Origin: Caulobacteraceae bacterium
GTDB taxonomy: Bacteria; Pseudomonadota; Alphaproteobacteria; Caulobacterales; Caulobacteraceae
Assembly: GCA_947475415.1 (NCBI GenBank)
Contig: CANJLH010000028.1
Coordinates: forward strand, 1-40,602
Length of the DNA: 40,602 nt
Direction: 5' to 3'
Shown here: positions 17,497-26,210 of the stretch, piece by piece
Layout: the number at the start of each line of letters is the position of its first letter
Position numbering within the stretch: position 1 is the first letter of the stretch
Notes under the pieces: generated by a model
The model's database searches: none
Told to the model about the DNA's origin: nothing
What the model saw: the letters and a program-made list of their open reading frames with translations, nothing else
Made by a program: the position numbers and the translations under genes

Positions 17497-19284
17497 ATGA
17501 GCTACCAAGCCCCCGTCCGTGACCAGTTGTTCATCCTGCGCGAGGTGCTGGACATCGACCGCTACGCCAGCCTGCCAGCGTTCGCCGACGCCGCGATGGA
17601 CGTCGTCGAACAAATCCTGGAGGAGGCTAGCAAGCTCGCCTCGGAGGTCCTGGCGCCGCTTAACGTCGTCGGTGACAAGCAGGGATGCGTCTGGCGTTCC
17701 GATAACACGGTCACGGCGCCCGCCGGTTTCAAGGCCGCCTACGACACCTTTGTCGCCGGGGGCTGGCCCGCCCTCAGCGCCGACCCCGATTATGGCGGTC
17801 AGGGTCTGCCCGCAGTGGTCAGCCTGGCGGTGTCGGAGATGACCTCGGCGGCCAACATGGCCTTCGCCATGTACCCGGGACTCAGCCACGGCGCCTATGC
17901 GGCGATCCGCAATGGCGGCTCGCAGGCGCAGAAGGATATCTACCTTCCGAAAATGGCGGCCGGGACCTGGACCGGCACCATGAACCTGACCGAGCCCCAT
18001 TGCGGCACGGACCTGGGCCTGCTGCGCACCAAGGCCGTACCGCAGGGCGACGGGACCTACAGGATCTCCGGCCAGAAGATCTGGATCTCCGCCGGCGAGC
18101 ACGACCTGTCGGAGAACATCATCCATCTGGTGTTGGCCCGGATCGAGGGGGCGCCCGCCGGCGTGCGGGGCATCAGCCTGTTCATCGTCCCGAAGTTCAT
18201 TCCCGACGCCCATGGCCAACCTGGCGTGCGCAACGGCGTCAAGTGCCTGGGCCTTGAAGAGAAGATGGGCATCCATGGCAACGCCACTTGCGTGATGTCC
18301 CACGAGGATTCCGTGGGCTGGCTGGTGGGCGAGGAGAACCAGGGCCTGCGGCTGATGTTCGTGATGATGAACGAGGCCCGCATCGGCGTCGGCGTTCAGG
18401 GTCTGGCCCAGGGCCACGCCGCCTATCAGGCCGCCGTGGAATTCGCCCGCGAGCGGCTGCAGGGAAGATCGCTCACCGGGCCGAAGAATCCCGAAGGCCC
18501 GGCCGACCCCATTCTGGTGCACCCCGACGTGCGCCGCATGCTGATGGATTCCCGCGCGGTGCTGGAGGGTGGCCGGGCCTTCATCCTCTGGACGGGTCTG
18601 CAGGGCGACCTGATGCATGCCAGCCCGGATGAGGCGGTGCGAACCAAGGCCGCCGACTACATGGCCTTGCTGACGCCAGTGGTGAAGGCCTTTCTCACGG
18701 ATCGGGGCTTCAAGGCCTGTTCGGACGCCGTCCAGGTGCATGGCGGCTCCGGATTCACCGAGCATTTTCCGGTCAGCCAATATCTGCGCGATTGCCGCAT
18801 CTCGATGATCTACGAGGGCACCAATGGGGTTCAGGCCCTGGATCTGGTGGGTCGCAAGCTGGCGGCGGATGGCGGCCGCGGCGTCATGACGTTCTTCGCC
18901 GAAGTGGACGCCTTTGTCGCAGCGCACCAGGGCGACGAGACGCTGGCTGTCTTCACAGCCGGCCTGGGCTCAGCCAAAGCCCAGTTGCAGGACGCGACCC
19001 TTTGGCTGATGCAGAACGGGTTGGCCAATCCGGACAATGCGGGCGCGGCGTCCTCGGATTATCTGCAACTCTTCGGTCTAACCGCCCTGGCCTATATGTG
19101 GGCGATGATGGCAAAGGCGGCGCAGGCCAAGGTGGCGGCGGGCGACGTCGATCCGTTCTACGCCAACAAGCTCATCGTTGGCCGCTATTATGTCGAACGC
19201 ATCTTGCCCGAGGCGGCCTCGCATCTGGCCAAGCTGAAGACCGGCGCCGCGCCGGTGATGGCCCTGGCGGCGGACGCCTTCTGA
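17497..19284 (+). CDS. Acyl-CoA dehydrogenase, long (DmdC/FadE5-like) type
   Basis: A 595-aa FAD enzyme that introduces the 2,3 double bond into an acyl-CoA. It belongs to the longer subgroup of about 590-600 aa with a C-terminal extension, as in 3-methylmercaptopropionyl-CoA dehydrogenase-like proteins. It begins with the typical SYQAPVRDQLFILREVL, has FAD-contacting LTEPHCGTDLG and KIWISAGEHD, and carries the catalytic base Glu440 in IYEGTNGVQALDLVGRKL. The substrate cannot be assigned; most annotated relatives act on medium- or long-chain acyl-CoA. It follows a MerR regulator and overlaps the OsmC gene by one base in TGATG, so the two are translationally coupled. Confidence 0.9.
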   Translation: MSYQAPVRDQLFILREVLDIDRYASLPAFADAAMDVVEQILEEASKLASEVLAPLNVVGDKQGCVWRSDNTVTAPAGFKAAYDTFVAGGWPALSADPDYGGQGLPAVVSLAVSEMTSAANMAFAMYPGLSHGAYAAIRNGGSQAQKDIYLPKMAAGTWTGTMNLTEPHCGTDLGLLRTKAVPQGDGTYRISGQKIWISAGEHDLSENIIHLVLARIEGAPAGVRGISLFIVPKFIPDAHGQPGVRNGVKCLGLEEKMGIHGNATCVMSHEDSVGWLVGEENQGLRLMFVMMNEARIGVGVQGLAQGHAAYQAAVEFARERLQGRSLTGPKNPEGPADPILVHPDVRRMLMDSRAVLEGGRAFILWTGLQGDLMHASPDEAVRTKAADYMALLTPVVKAFLTDRGFKACSDAVQVHGGSGFTEHFPVSQYLRDCRISMIYEGTNGVQALDLVGRKLAADGGRGVMTFFAEVDAFVAAHQGDETLAVFTAGLGSAKAQLQDATLWLMQNGLANPDNAGAASSDYLQLFGLTALAYMWAMMAKAAQAKVAAGDVDPFYANKLIVGRYYVERILPEAASHLAKLKTGAAPVMALAADAF

Positions 19285-19745
19285 TGGCGACCTATGTTGC
19301 GACCATCGACTGGAAGCTGGGCGAAGGCGAGGATTTCGCCAAGGGACGCTACAGCCGGGTTCACACGGTCAGTTTCGATGCGGGGATCACCCTGCGCGCC
19401 TCGGCCTCGCCCCACGTGGTGCCCAAGCCCTGGTCCGCCGAGGACGCGGTCGATCCTGAGGAACTGCTGGTGGCTGCGCTCTCCAATTGCCACATGCTGA
19501 CCTTTCTGGACATCGCCCGGCGCGCCGGGTTCGTCATCGGCGGCTATCGGGACGAGGCGCAAGGAATCATGGAGAAGACCGCCGAAGGGCGCATGGCGCT
19601 CACCGTGGTGACGTTGCGTCCGCAGATCAGCTGGATCGGCGCAGCGCCAGATCCGGCGGCCCTGACCGGCCTGCATCATCAGGCGCACGAGGCCTGCTTC
19701 ATCGCCAATTCGGTGCGGACCAGGGTTGAGGTCGAGCCGGCCTGA
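19284..19745 (+). CDS. OsmC-family thiol peroxidase-like protein
   Basis: A 153-aa OsmC/Ohr-superfamily protein. The paired catalytic cysteines are Cys69 (in ALSNCHML) and Cys138 (in HEACFIANS), at typical positions and spacing. DPEELLVAALSNCH is the family's central helix. Such proteins reduce organic hydroperoxides, including fatty acid hydroperoxides. The ATG overlaps the stop of the acyl-CoA dehydrogenase (TGATG), so it is made from the same message. That coupling suggests protection against peroxides linked to acyl-CoA oxidation, which is an inference. A weak 7-bp hairpin (19776-19782 with 19789-19795) follows, without a T-run. Confidence 0.88.
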   Translation: MATYVATIDWKLGEGEDFAKGRYSRVHTVSFDAGITLRASASPHVVPKPWSAEDAVDPEELLVAALSNCHMLTFLDIARRAGFVIGGYRDEAQGIMEKTAEGRMALTVVTLRPQISWIGAAPDPAALTGLHHQAHEACFIANSVRTRVEVEPA

Positions 19746-19841
19746 AGCGGGGACTTCAGGGGCCTTTACCGATCCTTCAGCGGTGCGGCGCTGAATGTTC
19801 CATCGCGGCTTCGGGGAACCTGCCCCGCGACGGAGACCGGC

Positions 19842-21398
19842 ATGGCGACGCATACGAAGAGCGCACAGGTGCGCCATGCTGCTGCGCCGCACGTCGAATT
19901 GATCCTGCGGCCCCGCCCGGCGACCTGCGCCTGGCTGCTGACAGGCGTCGCAGTGGCGCTTGCCTGGCTGGCCGGCGTCTGGGGTCCGATTGTCGCCGCG
20001 ATCCTTTTGTGCGCGGGTCTGCATGGCGCGGCCTTGATAGAGAAATCCTCAGAGCGCGCATTTCTGCTGGCCGCGGGTCCCATCGCCGGGGGTCTGACCG
20101 GGCTGGCGATTCTGGGCGGTCTTCGCGCAGGCGTGGCGGGCGGTCTGGGCATCGCGCTCGCCGGCGCGCTCGCCTGCGTCACGGCATGGCAGGGGTGGAA
20201 GCACGGGGTCGAAGGGTTCGAGCGGCGCCGGCGGGCGAGGATGGAGGCCGAACGCCGCCGGCATGAGGCTGAGTCCGCGGCGGCGGCCGCGGCGGGTTTC
20301 GCCGCCGCAGCCGGTCGGGAGCTTCACGCGCCGCTGCAGGCCATCCTTAGCGCAGCCGAGATGATTGAGCGTTCACCCAACGCCGAAGCCCTTATTGTCG
20401 GGCAGGCCGCCCAGATCAGCGCCGCGGCGCGCAAGGCCCTGGCGGCGGTCGGCGACCTGAGCGATGGGGCGCGGCTGGATGCCGGGCGGATGGTCCTGGA
20501 GCACAGCTCTTTCGATCCGCGTGCGTTGGTGTCGGAAATTGTCGCGAGCATGGCCGGGCCGGCCGCGCGCAGCGGCGTGGATATTCGCTTCGAGGCCGCC
20601 GAAGCTTTGCCGCGGCTCGCCCGCGGCGACCGCGCGCGCCTGCGGCAGGTGATCGAAAGCCTCGGCGCAAACCTGCTGGCGGCGTTCGGCGGTCCAGGGG
20701 TTCTGGTGATCCGAGCGCATGCGATGCGGCTCGCCGGCTATGAGCGGCGCGGCGACGATCCGGCGGAGTGGCTGGTTCGGCTTGAACTGGCCTGCACCGG
20801 CGCATGTCTACGCGGCGGGGAAGTCGCCCGCCTGGCCGCTCAGCTCGATCCCACCCAGCCGCCGGGCGGCGTGGGCCTTGGCGTTAGCCGCGGGATTGCG
20901 CGACTCATGGGCGGCGATCTGTTCGCGGAGGCGCGGGGCGAGGCGGGCGCAACCTTCACCCTCGAAATCGCCCTGGGCGGCGCGGCGGAGGCTCAGGCGG
21001 ACGGTGTTAAGACCCTCCGCGTCCTGGTGGCTGACCCTCAGGTGGCGGCGCGGCGGGCGATCAGCCTGCTGCTGGAGCCCCACGGAGTGCAGGTGGTCCT
21101 GGCCGGAGATCCGACGACGTCATTGGCGCTGCTGTCCGCACAGGTCTTTGATGTGGCGCTGCTGGACATAGAATCGGGCGGGCTCGAAGCTTGCCGCCGT
21201 CTGCGGTCCCTGTCTGGCCCGAACCAGCGGACGCCGGTGATCGGTTGCGCAACATCGTTCACCGATGAACTGCGTGACGCCTGCCGACGCGCGGGCGTGA
21301 CCGAACTTGTCTCAAAGCCGGTCGAGCAACTCGCTCTCTACGCGAGCCTGCAGGCCGCGCTCAGGTCTGGCGGGCCCCAGGTTGAGGCTGCCGCCTGA
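19842..21398 (+). CDS. Degenerate hybrid histidine kinase with receiver domain
   Basis: A 518-aa protein with an N-terminal membrane region (about residues 28-117, roughly four hydrophobic helices), a HisKA-like helical pair, a GHKL ATPase-like domain and a C-terminal receiver. Key kinase residues are changed. In the phosphoacceptor box (GRELHAPLQAIL), the expected His is Arg159, while a His appears at 162 where Arg is usual. In the G1 box the expected Asp of DxGxG is Cys318 (ACTGAC). The N box keeps one Asn and the G2 box GVGLGVS is intact. The receiver is complete by inspection: acidic Asp398, phosphoacceptor Asp442 and Lys492. It is probably not an autokinase; it may act as a pseudokinase, a phosphatase or a receiver scaffold. 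Partners are unknown. Confidence 0.82.
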   Translation: MATHTKSAQVRHAAAPHVELILRPRPATCAWLLTGVAVALAWLAGVWGPIVAAILLCAGLHGAALIEKSSERAFLLAAGPIAGGLTGLAILGGLRAGVAGGLGIALAGALACVTAWQGWKHGVEGFERRRRARMEAERRRHEAESAAAAAAGFAAAAGRELHAPLQAILSAAEMIERSPNAEALIVGQAAQISAAARKALAAVGDLSDGARLDAGRMVLEHSSFDPRALVSEIVASMAGPAARSGVDIRFEAAEALPRLARGDRARLRQVIESLGANLLAAFGGPGVLVIRAHAMRLAGYERRGDDPAEWLVRLELACTGACLRGGEVARLAAQLDPTQPPGGVGLGVSRGIARLMGGDLFAEARGEAGATFTLEIALGGAAEAQADGVKTLRVLVADPQVAARRAISLLLEPHGVQVVLAGDPTTSLALLSAQVFDVALLDIESGGLEACRRLRSLSGPNQRTPVIGCATSFTDELRDACRRAGVTELVSKPVEQLALYASLQAALRSGGPQVEAAA

Positions 21399-21399
21399 C

Positions 21400-21514
21400 T
21401 TAGAGCGTGACAGCCACAAGTGGATACCGGTTGCGGCGCCGCCATGCTCTAAACATTTGACGATCGACCCTTATGATCCGGATCAGGTGAATCCACCTGA
21501 TCCGGCAAGGCTCT
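21400..21514. repeat. Intergenic stem-loop element, copy 1
   Basis: It lies between two convergent genes. CCGGATCAGGTG (21478-21489) and its exact complement (21494-21505) form a perfect 12-bp stem with loop AATC. A pair of inverted TTAGAGC/GCTCTAA words bounds 21400-21452, and TAGAGCGTGACAG is at 21401-21413. Read on the minus strand, 21514-21446 is colinear with copy 2 at 26211. In that direction it starts at the stop codon of the TonB receptor. There is no T-run, so it is not a standard terminator. Confidence 0.7.
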
Positions 21515-24041
21515 AGAAGCGGTACTGCAGTTCCGCCCCATAGGTGCGCGGCGGTGTGATGCCGATAGTCTGCTGCACCCTGCGCGAGCCTTGCAAACTA
21601 GCCTGAACCCCGTCGTAGCCCGTTCGGTTGAACACGTTCCTCACATAGCCGATCAGCGAATAGCGTTCCTCAGGTCCGCGCCATGTCAGCCGCGCGTCGG
21701 TCTGATCGTAGGATTTCACGTGATTGTAGCTGCGGTTGAACACCGAGTAGTAGGCGCCGCCCCGATACACATAGCTCGCGGACGCCGCCAGCGAACCGGC
21801 GCCGAAGGTCCAGGTGTAGACGGTGTTGAGGGTCACCCGATGTCGGGGCGTCGCAGGCAGCTTCTGGCCCTTCAGGTCCTGGAAACCCTGGGCGTTCACA
21901 GGCCGTGCGCCCGGCTGGACCGCGGCGGGATCCTGCGGGTCGCGGAAGCAGCAGGCGTCAACCAGCCTTGAGTTCAGATATGCGTAGTTGGCGAGGATCT
22001 GCAGCTCGGCTGTGGGCGCCCAGGCGGTCTCCAGCTCCAGGCCGCTGATCCGCGCCTTCGGCACATTGAAGAGTGAGGTGGTGATCACCCCGCTGGTGAC
22101 GCTGCTCAGCGGAACCTGGATGTCACGATAGTCGTAATAGAAGGCCGAGGCGTTGGCCTGCAGCTTGTGGCCAACGGATTTTTTCACGCCGAGCTCGTAA
22201 GCATTGATGAATTCGGGCCGGGTGGTGGGGAAGGCCACCAGGCCGCTGGCGTTGAATCCGCCGGCCTTATAGCCGCGGGTGTATTTCGCATAGGCCAGGG
22301 TCTGGCGATCCGGCGTCCAGTCGAAACCCGCTGTGCCGGTGGTGGCGCGCCAGGTGTTCTTCAGGGTTCGGTGCTTCAGACCGGTGGTTGGATCCACGAA
22401 TATGGGTCCCACCACCGACGGATCGGGCGCCAGGCCCGCTGGCGGCAGGCCGCTGGCGCCGGCTCCGGGCACGGAGGTGACATCGAACACCTGCGGAAGC
22501 TGCGGCCCGGTCAGACAGCCGGGCGCCAGGAAGCAGAGCAGGCGGTAGCTTTCGAACGCATCTTTGCGGTCCCGGGTGTGGCGAAGTCCAAGATGGACCT
22601 TGAACGTGTCGTTCAGGGCGTAGTCCGCCTGGCCGTAGGCCGCCACCGAGCGGCCTGAACCGTCATTGCGGTTGAAGATGAACAGCCGGTCGGGGTTGGG
22701 GGCGGCGTTCACGCAGGGCGCGGCGACCGTGCAGGTCCCGGGGATCGGTAGCCGGGGCGCGCTGAACTGCGGCTGGTCCGGGTATCCCAGGCGGATCGGT
22801 TCGTAGGCGAAGGATTCCTTGAACTGGTAGGCGCCCACGATCCACTGCAGCGGCCCCCCGCCGGAAGAGGCGACCGAAAGCTCATTGGAGAACCACCAGT
22901 GATCATCGGTGTAGTCAGCGACCACCGTCGGGAAGACCAGGGTCCCCGCTGCGTTCTGGGCGGCCAGTTGCGCCGGAACGCCTGCGGGGAAAGCGAAGGG
23001 CGCGCTGCGCGAGGAGAAGTCCGCATCGCTGCGCGCGCGGAACAGATAGTGCTGGTAGCCGCCCACGTACTTTACGTCGGCGCCGTCCAGGTGCAGCACC
23101 GCCTCGGCGGCCACGATGGCGTTCTGATCCAGGCGGACGCGCTGCGGGGTGTTGGTGTCGAAGGCGCGGATGTCTCCCGTGGCCGAAACAGGGAACGGCG
23201 TATTGAGTCCGAAGACCGGATTGGGCGCCACCTCACTGATCGGCAGGGTGGAGTCATAGGCGCCCACGGTCATGGTCGCGCGCCCGCTGGGGCCGCCGCC
23301 CACATTGTCAAACTTGGCGCCCGCGCCCTTTACCCACCATTCCAGGCGGCCGACGTCACCCGCCAGTTGAACCTCGGCGTAAGACTCATCCAGCCGGTTA
23401 CCTTCGCTGGGGCCTCCTGAAAGATTGTGGAACCAGCCTTTTCCCTGATCGATCTTGCTGGCGCCGGCGCGAAACCGCAGGTGCTCATTGATCGGGCCGG
23501 ACACGGCGGCTTCGAACTGGGTGTAGTTATAATTGCCGACCACCGCGCGTGCTTCGCCGCCGAACGTCTTGGACGGCCGCTTTGAGATCACATTGATGGC
23601 GCCGCCGATGGCGTTGCGGCCGTAGAGGGTGCCCTGAGGTCCGCGCAGGACCTCCACCCGATCCACCAGAAGCGGACTCTTCGCCGCCTCGATGGCGAAG
23701 GTGGTGTAGATTCCGTCCGAATAGTTGGCGATGCCGCCATCCGTGGCGAGGTTGTTGGCGAAGCGGCTGACGCCGCGCAGGCTCAGGCGATCGGTCACCG
23801 TGGAATAGCTCAGGCCCGGTGTGAAATTAGCGATGTCCTGCACGCTGAGCACGCCGATCAGGTCGCGTTTTTCCGCACTGAATGCGGAAACCGAAACCGG
23901 GACATCCTGCAACTTTTGTTCGCGCTTCTCCGCCGTGATGACGATTTCTTCAAGGACTGTTTCGTCTTGAGCGTGGGCGCCGCAAGCAATGAAGCCGAAA
24001 CCAAGCGCCGTTGCTGCGAATAAATAGCCTTTATGACGCAC
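21513..24041 (-). CDS. TonB-dependent outer-membrane receptor
   Basis: An 842-aa receptor for active uptake across the outer membrane. A signal peptide ends at Ala-His-Ala (about residue 24). A TonB-box-like EEIVITAEKR and the plug domain (LQDVPVSVSAFS, VEVLRGPQGTLYGRNAIGGAINVIS) follow, then a long beta-barrel that ends YGAELQYRF with the usual terminal Phe. Small Cys pairs (CTVAAPC, CFLAPGC) probably lie in surface loops. Such receptors are abundant in Caulobacterales and take up sugars, siderophores or other nutrients; the ligand is not predictable here. The start is GTG 24041 with GGGAG upstream. A dyad just before the gene may bind a repressor. Confidence 0.93.
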   Translation of the reverse strand: MRHKGYLFAATALGFGFIACGAHAQDETVLEEIVITAEKREQKLQDVPVSVSAFSAEKRDLIGVLSVQDIANFTPGLSYSTVTDRLSLRGVSRFANNLATDGGIANYSDGIYTTFAIEAAKSPLLVDRVEVLRGPQGTLYGRNAIGGAINVISKRPSKTFGGEARAVVGNYNYTQFEAAVSGPINEHLRFRAGASKIDQGKGWFHNLSGGPSEGNRLDESYAEVQLAGDVGRLEWWVKGAGAKFDNVGGGPSGRATMTVGAYDSTLPISEVAPNPVFGLNTPFPVSATGDIRAFDTNTPQRVRLDQNAIVAAEAVLHLDGADVKYVGGYQHYLFRARSDADFSSRSAPFAFPAGVPAQLAAQNAAGTLVFPTVVADYTDDHWWFSNELSVASSGGGPLQWIVGAYQFKESFAYEPIRLGYPDQPQFSAPRLPIPGTCTVAAPCVNAAPNPDRLFIFNRNDGSGRSVAAYGQADYALNDTFKVHLGLRHTRDRKDAFESYRLLCFLAPGCLTGPQLPQVFDVTSVPGAGASGLPPAGLAPDPSVVGPIFVDPTTGLKHRTLKNTWRATTGTAGFDWTPDRQTLAYAKYTRGYKAGGFNASGLVAFPTTRPEFINAYELGVKKSVGHKLQANASAFYYDYRDIQVPLSSVTSGVITTSLFNVPKARISGLELETAWAPTAELQILANYAYLNSRLVDACCFRDPQDPAAVQPGARPVNAQGFQDLKGQKLPATPRHRVTLNTVYTWTFGAGSLAASASYVYRGGAYYSVFNRSYNHVKSYDQTDARLTWRGPEERYSLIGYVRNVFNRTGYDGVQASLQGSRRVQQTIGITPPRTYGAELQYRF

Positions 24042-24060
24042 TTCCCACTCCCATATCCCC

Positions 24061-24078
24061 GTTACGTCAAACCGTAAC
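24061..24078. promoter_or_regulatory. Dyad GTTACG-N6-CGTAAC, candidate operator of the TonB receptor
   Basis: A perfect 6-bp inverted repeat (24061-24066 and 24073-24078) lies 20 bp upstream of the receptor start. A further partial half-site, GTAAC, lies at 24085-24089. The form is typical of TetR-type operators, but no TetR gene is in the window. Confidence 0.45.
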
Positions 24079-24209
24079 GCGACTGTAACTAGACGCCGTA
24101 AAGCAAAAATGGCCGCTAGACTTGAGCAACCGCCAGAGCAAGCTTCTGCCAGGGAATGGTGTCGCCTTGTTTAATTTCCATTGAGCAAGTTCGCCCTGAA
24201 TGCCCGCAA

Positions 24210-25199
24210 TCAGGGAATGAGGACGATCTTTCCGACGAATTGTCCGCCTTCCAATATGGCGTGAGCTTCGCCAGCCGACGCCAGCGCAAGGCTGCGGTCC
24301 ACTACGGGGCGGACCTTTCCAGCGTCGATCCAAGGCCAGACGCGCGCTTCCACGGCGCCTGCGATGCGGGCCTTTTCGTCCGCGTCGCGCGGGCGCAGCG
24401 TCGAGCCGGTCAGGACCGCGCGCTTCATCATCAGGCGCATGACCGGTAGGGTGACCTGTCCGCCCCCCAGCGAGGCGATGAAGACGATTCGACCGCCGGT
24501 CTTCAAAGCATCCAGATTCTTCGAGAAGTAGTCGCCGCCGACCATGTCGAGCACAACGTCGACGCCGCCAGCCGCCTTGGCGACTGCGGCGAAGTCCTCT
24601 TTGGTGGCGTCGACGGCGATGTCGGCGCCCAGCTTGGTGGCCGCGGCCGCCTTGTCGGCTCCGCGTGCGGTGGCGATCACCCTGGCGCCGGCGGCCTTGC
24701 CCATCTGAATGGCCGTGGTGCCGATGCCGGATGTCGCCCCATGCACAAGCAGGGTCTCGCCCGGCTTGAGCGCGCCGTGCTCGAAAACGTTGGCGAATAC
24801 CGTGAACACCGTCTCCGGCAGGGCGGCGGCCTGGACGAAATCCATGCCGTCCGGGACCGGCAGGGCGTGACGCGCATCGGCCACCGCATAGTCCGCATAG
24901 CCGCCGCCGCCCAGCAGCGCGCAGACGCGGTCACCGGCTTTCCACCGGCCGGCGCCGGTCACAACTTCCCCCGCAACCTCAAGACCCAGAGTTTCCGGCG
25001 CGCCGGGCGGCGGCGGATAGTTTCCTTCGCGCTGGACCAGGTCGGGACGGTTGACGCCTGCGGCCCGCACGCGGATCAGAATCTGACCCGGACCGGGAGC
25101 CGGTCGAGCGATTTCGGCGATCCTCAGCGCCGAGGCTGGTCCTTTTCCGCCCTCGATCACCACCGCCTGCATGGTTTCACCCGGGTTTGATTCGCTCAT
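24210..25199 (-). CDS. NAD(P)H quinone oxidoreductase, PIG3-like
   Basis: A 329-aa zinc-independent medium-chain reductase of the quinone oxidoreductase/PIG3 group, predicted to reduce quinones with NADPH. Typical segments are AAGVNRPDLVQREGNYPPPPGAP, the Rossmann motif HGATSGIGTTAIQMGKAAGA and a C-terminal GGQFVGKIVL. The Cys and His ligands of zinc alcohol dehydrogenases are absent. ATG 25199 has an upstream AGG at 8 nt; an internal ATG 9 codons later is possible. It stands alone, divergent from the DUF1192/rcdA pair, and lies downstream of nothing in its own direction. Physiological substrate unknown. Confidence 0.88.
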   Translation of the reverse strand: MSESNPGETMQAVVIEGGKGPASALRIAEIARPAPGPGQILIRVRAAGVNRPDLVQREGNYPPPPGAPETLGLEVAGEVVTGAGRWKAGDRVCALLGGGGYADYAVADARHALPVPDGMDFVQAAALPETVFTVFANVFEHGALKPGETLLVHGATSGIGTTAIQMGKAAGARVIATARGADKAAAATKLGADIAVDATKEDFAAVAKAAGGVDVVLDMVGGDYFSKNLDALKTGGRIVFIASLGGGQVTLPVMRLMMKRAVLTGSTLRPRDADEKARIAGAVEARVWPWIDAGKVRPVVDRSLALASAGEAHAILEGGQFVGKIVLIP

Positions 25200-25275
25200 T
25201 GTCCGCCTCGGTACTAGTTTGCCTCACCCCTGATACAGGGGGATGGGGAACGAGCAAGCATACGGGCTGGGCGGG

Positions 25276-25476
25276 ATGGATGAACCTGCAGAGGCGAGGG
25301 TTGGCCGCGGGCAACGGTTGAACGAAGCCGTGCGCGAGGATCTTGACCTGTTCAGCATCGGTGAGCTTGAGGAGCGCATTGGGTTGCTGCAGGGTGAAAT
25401 CGAACGGTCGCGCGCGCAGATCGAGCGCAAACGTTCGGGGCGGGCGGCGGCCGAAGCCCTGTTCGGGACCCCCTAG
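25276..25476 (+). CDS. DUF1192 small coiled-coil protein
   Basis: A 66-aa protein matching the DUF1192 pattern: LDLFSIGELEERIGLLQGEIERSR, then AQIERKRSGRAAAEALFG. It is a short heptad-rich helix common in alphaproteobacteria, function unknown. I chose ATG 25276 because it gives the usual length and N-terminus; ATG 25243 would add 11 residues and has a G-rich run too close upstream. It lies 218 bp before rcdA on the same strand, and I see nothing recognisable in that gap. Confidence 0.75.
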   Translation: MDEPAEARVGRGQRLNEAVREDLDLFSIGELEERIGLLQGEIERSRAQIERKRSGRAAAEALFGTP

Positions 25477-25694
25477 AATTGATCGGAGTTCGGCGGCGGA
25501 AATATTCGCCGTCGGTCGCTCTCCGAGACGTAAGGTTGACCCCTTGCCGGCTTGGGCTTCGCCGCTCGAACCGGCGAGGGTTCGGACGCCCGGGGCTGGG
25601 CGAGGGTCGGCGTTGCGCGTGGCACAAGGGTTGCAGCCGTTTAGCTGACGGCTGGGGTCCTTGGTCCGTACACCGCGTGATAGAGTGGGTGATA

Positions 25695-26207
25695 ATGAAC
25701 GACGGAATCACATCGGCCGAACCAAAGAGCGCGCACGTGATACGTGATTTCGCGCGCTCCGAACTCTTCAACCGCACCTTCCAGGAAGGCATGGAGCTGG
25801 TGGAGGAAACCGCCGCCTACCTTGACGGCGGCGGGCGCCAGGAATCCAAATTGTTGTCGCGCAACGCCGCCCTGGCCTATGCGGCCGAAAGCATGCGCCT
25901 CACCACCCGCCTCATGCAGGTGGCGTCGTGGCTCCTCGTCCAGAGGGCGGTGCGTGAGGGCGACATGGCGCCGGAAGCCGCCTGCGAAGAGCGATACCGG
26001 TTGAGCGCGGAGGCGGTATGCCGCACCGGCGCCACCGAGGGGATCGAGGATTTGCCAAACGGGTTGCTGGGCCTGCTGGACAGGTCTGAAAAACTATACG
26101 AACGCGTTCGCCACCTGGACCGGCGCATGTATGTGGAAATCGCTGAAACGGCCCACCCCGTGCTCACACAGTTTGACCGCCTGCGCAGCGCGTTTGGCGC
26201 AGCCTGA
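25695..26207 (+). CDS. rcdA: RcdA, regulator of CtrA degradation (DUF1465)
   Basis: A 170-aa protein that closely resembles Caulobacter RcdA over its whole length: IRDFARSELFNRTFQEGMEL, LVEETAAYLDGGGRQ, RNAALAYAAESMRLTTRLMQ, VASWLLVQRAVREG, LYERVRHLDRRMY. In Caulobacter, RcdA works with CpdR and PopA to bring the cell-cycle regulator CtrA to the ClpXP protease. The frame is open for 72 codons upstream of ATG 25695, but that part has no RcdA-like sequence and is rejected. I found no clear CtrA box (TTAA-N7-TTAA) upstream. A stem-loop repeat follows 10 bp after its stop. Confidence 0.88.
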   Translation: MNDGITSAEPKSAHVIRDFARSELFNRTFQEGMELVEETAAYLDGGGRQESKLLSRNAALAYAAESMRLTTRLMQVASWLLVQRAVREGDMAPEAACEERYRLSAEAVCRTGATEGIEDLPNGLLGLLDRSEKLYERVRHLDRRMYVEIAETAHPVLTQFDRLRSAFGAA

Positions 26208-26210
26208 GCC

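Noticed and set aside
17023..18927. 634-codon open frame antisense to the MerR and acyl-CoA dehydrogenase genes
   Set aside because: Shadow frame; the plus-strand proteins have clear motifs and this one has none.
19776..19795. Terminator after the OsmC gene
   Set aside because: Only a 7-bp stem with no T-run; too weak to list as a terminator.
21478..21505. Intrinsic terminator between the hybrid kinase and the TonB receptor
   Set aside because: The stem is perfect, but neither strand has a T-run after it; it fits better as a repeat element.
25479..25694. Possible 72-codon N-terminal extension of RcdA
   Set aside because: The frame is open but Arg-rich and unlike RcdA; ATG 25695 gives the family's normal N-terminus and length.
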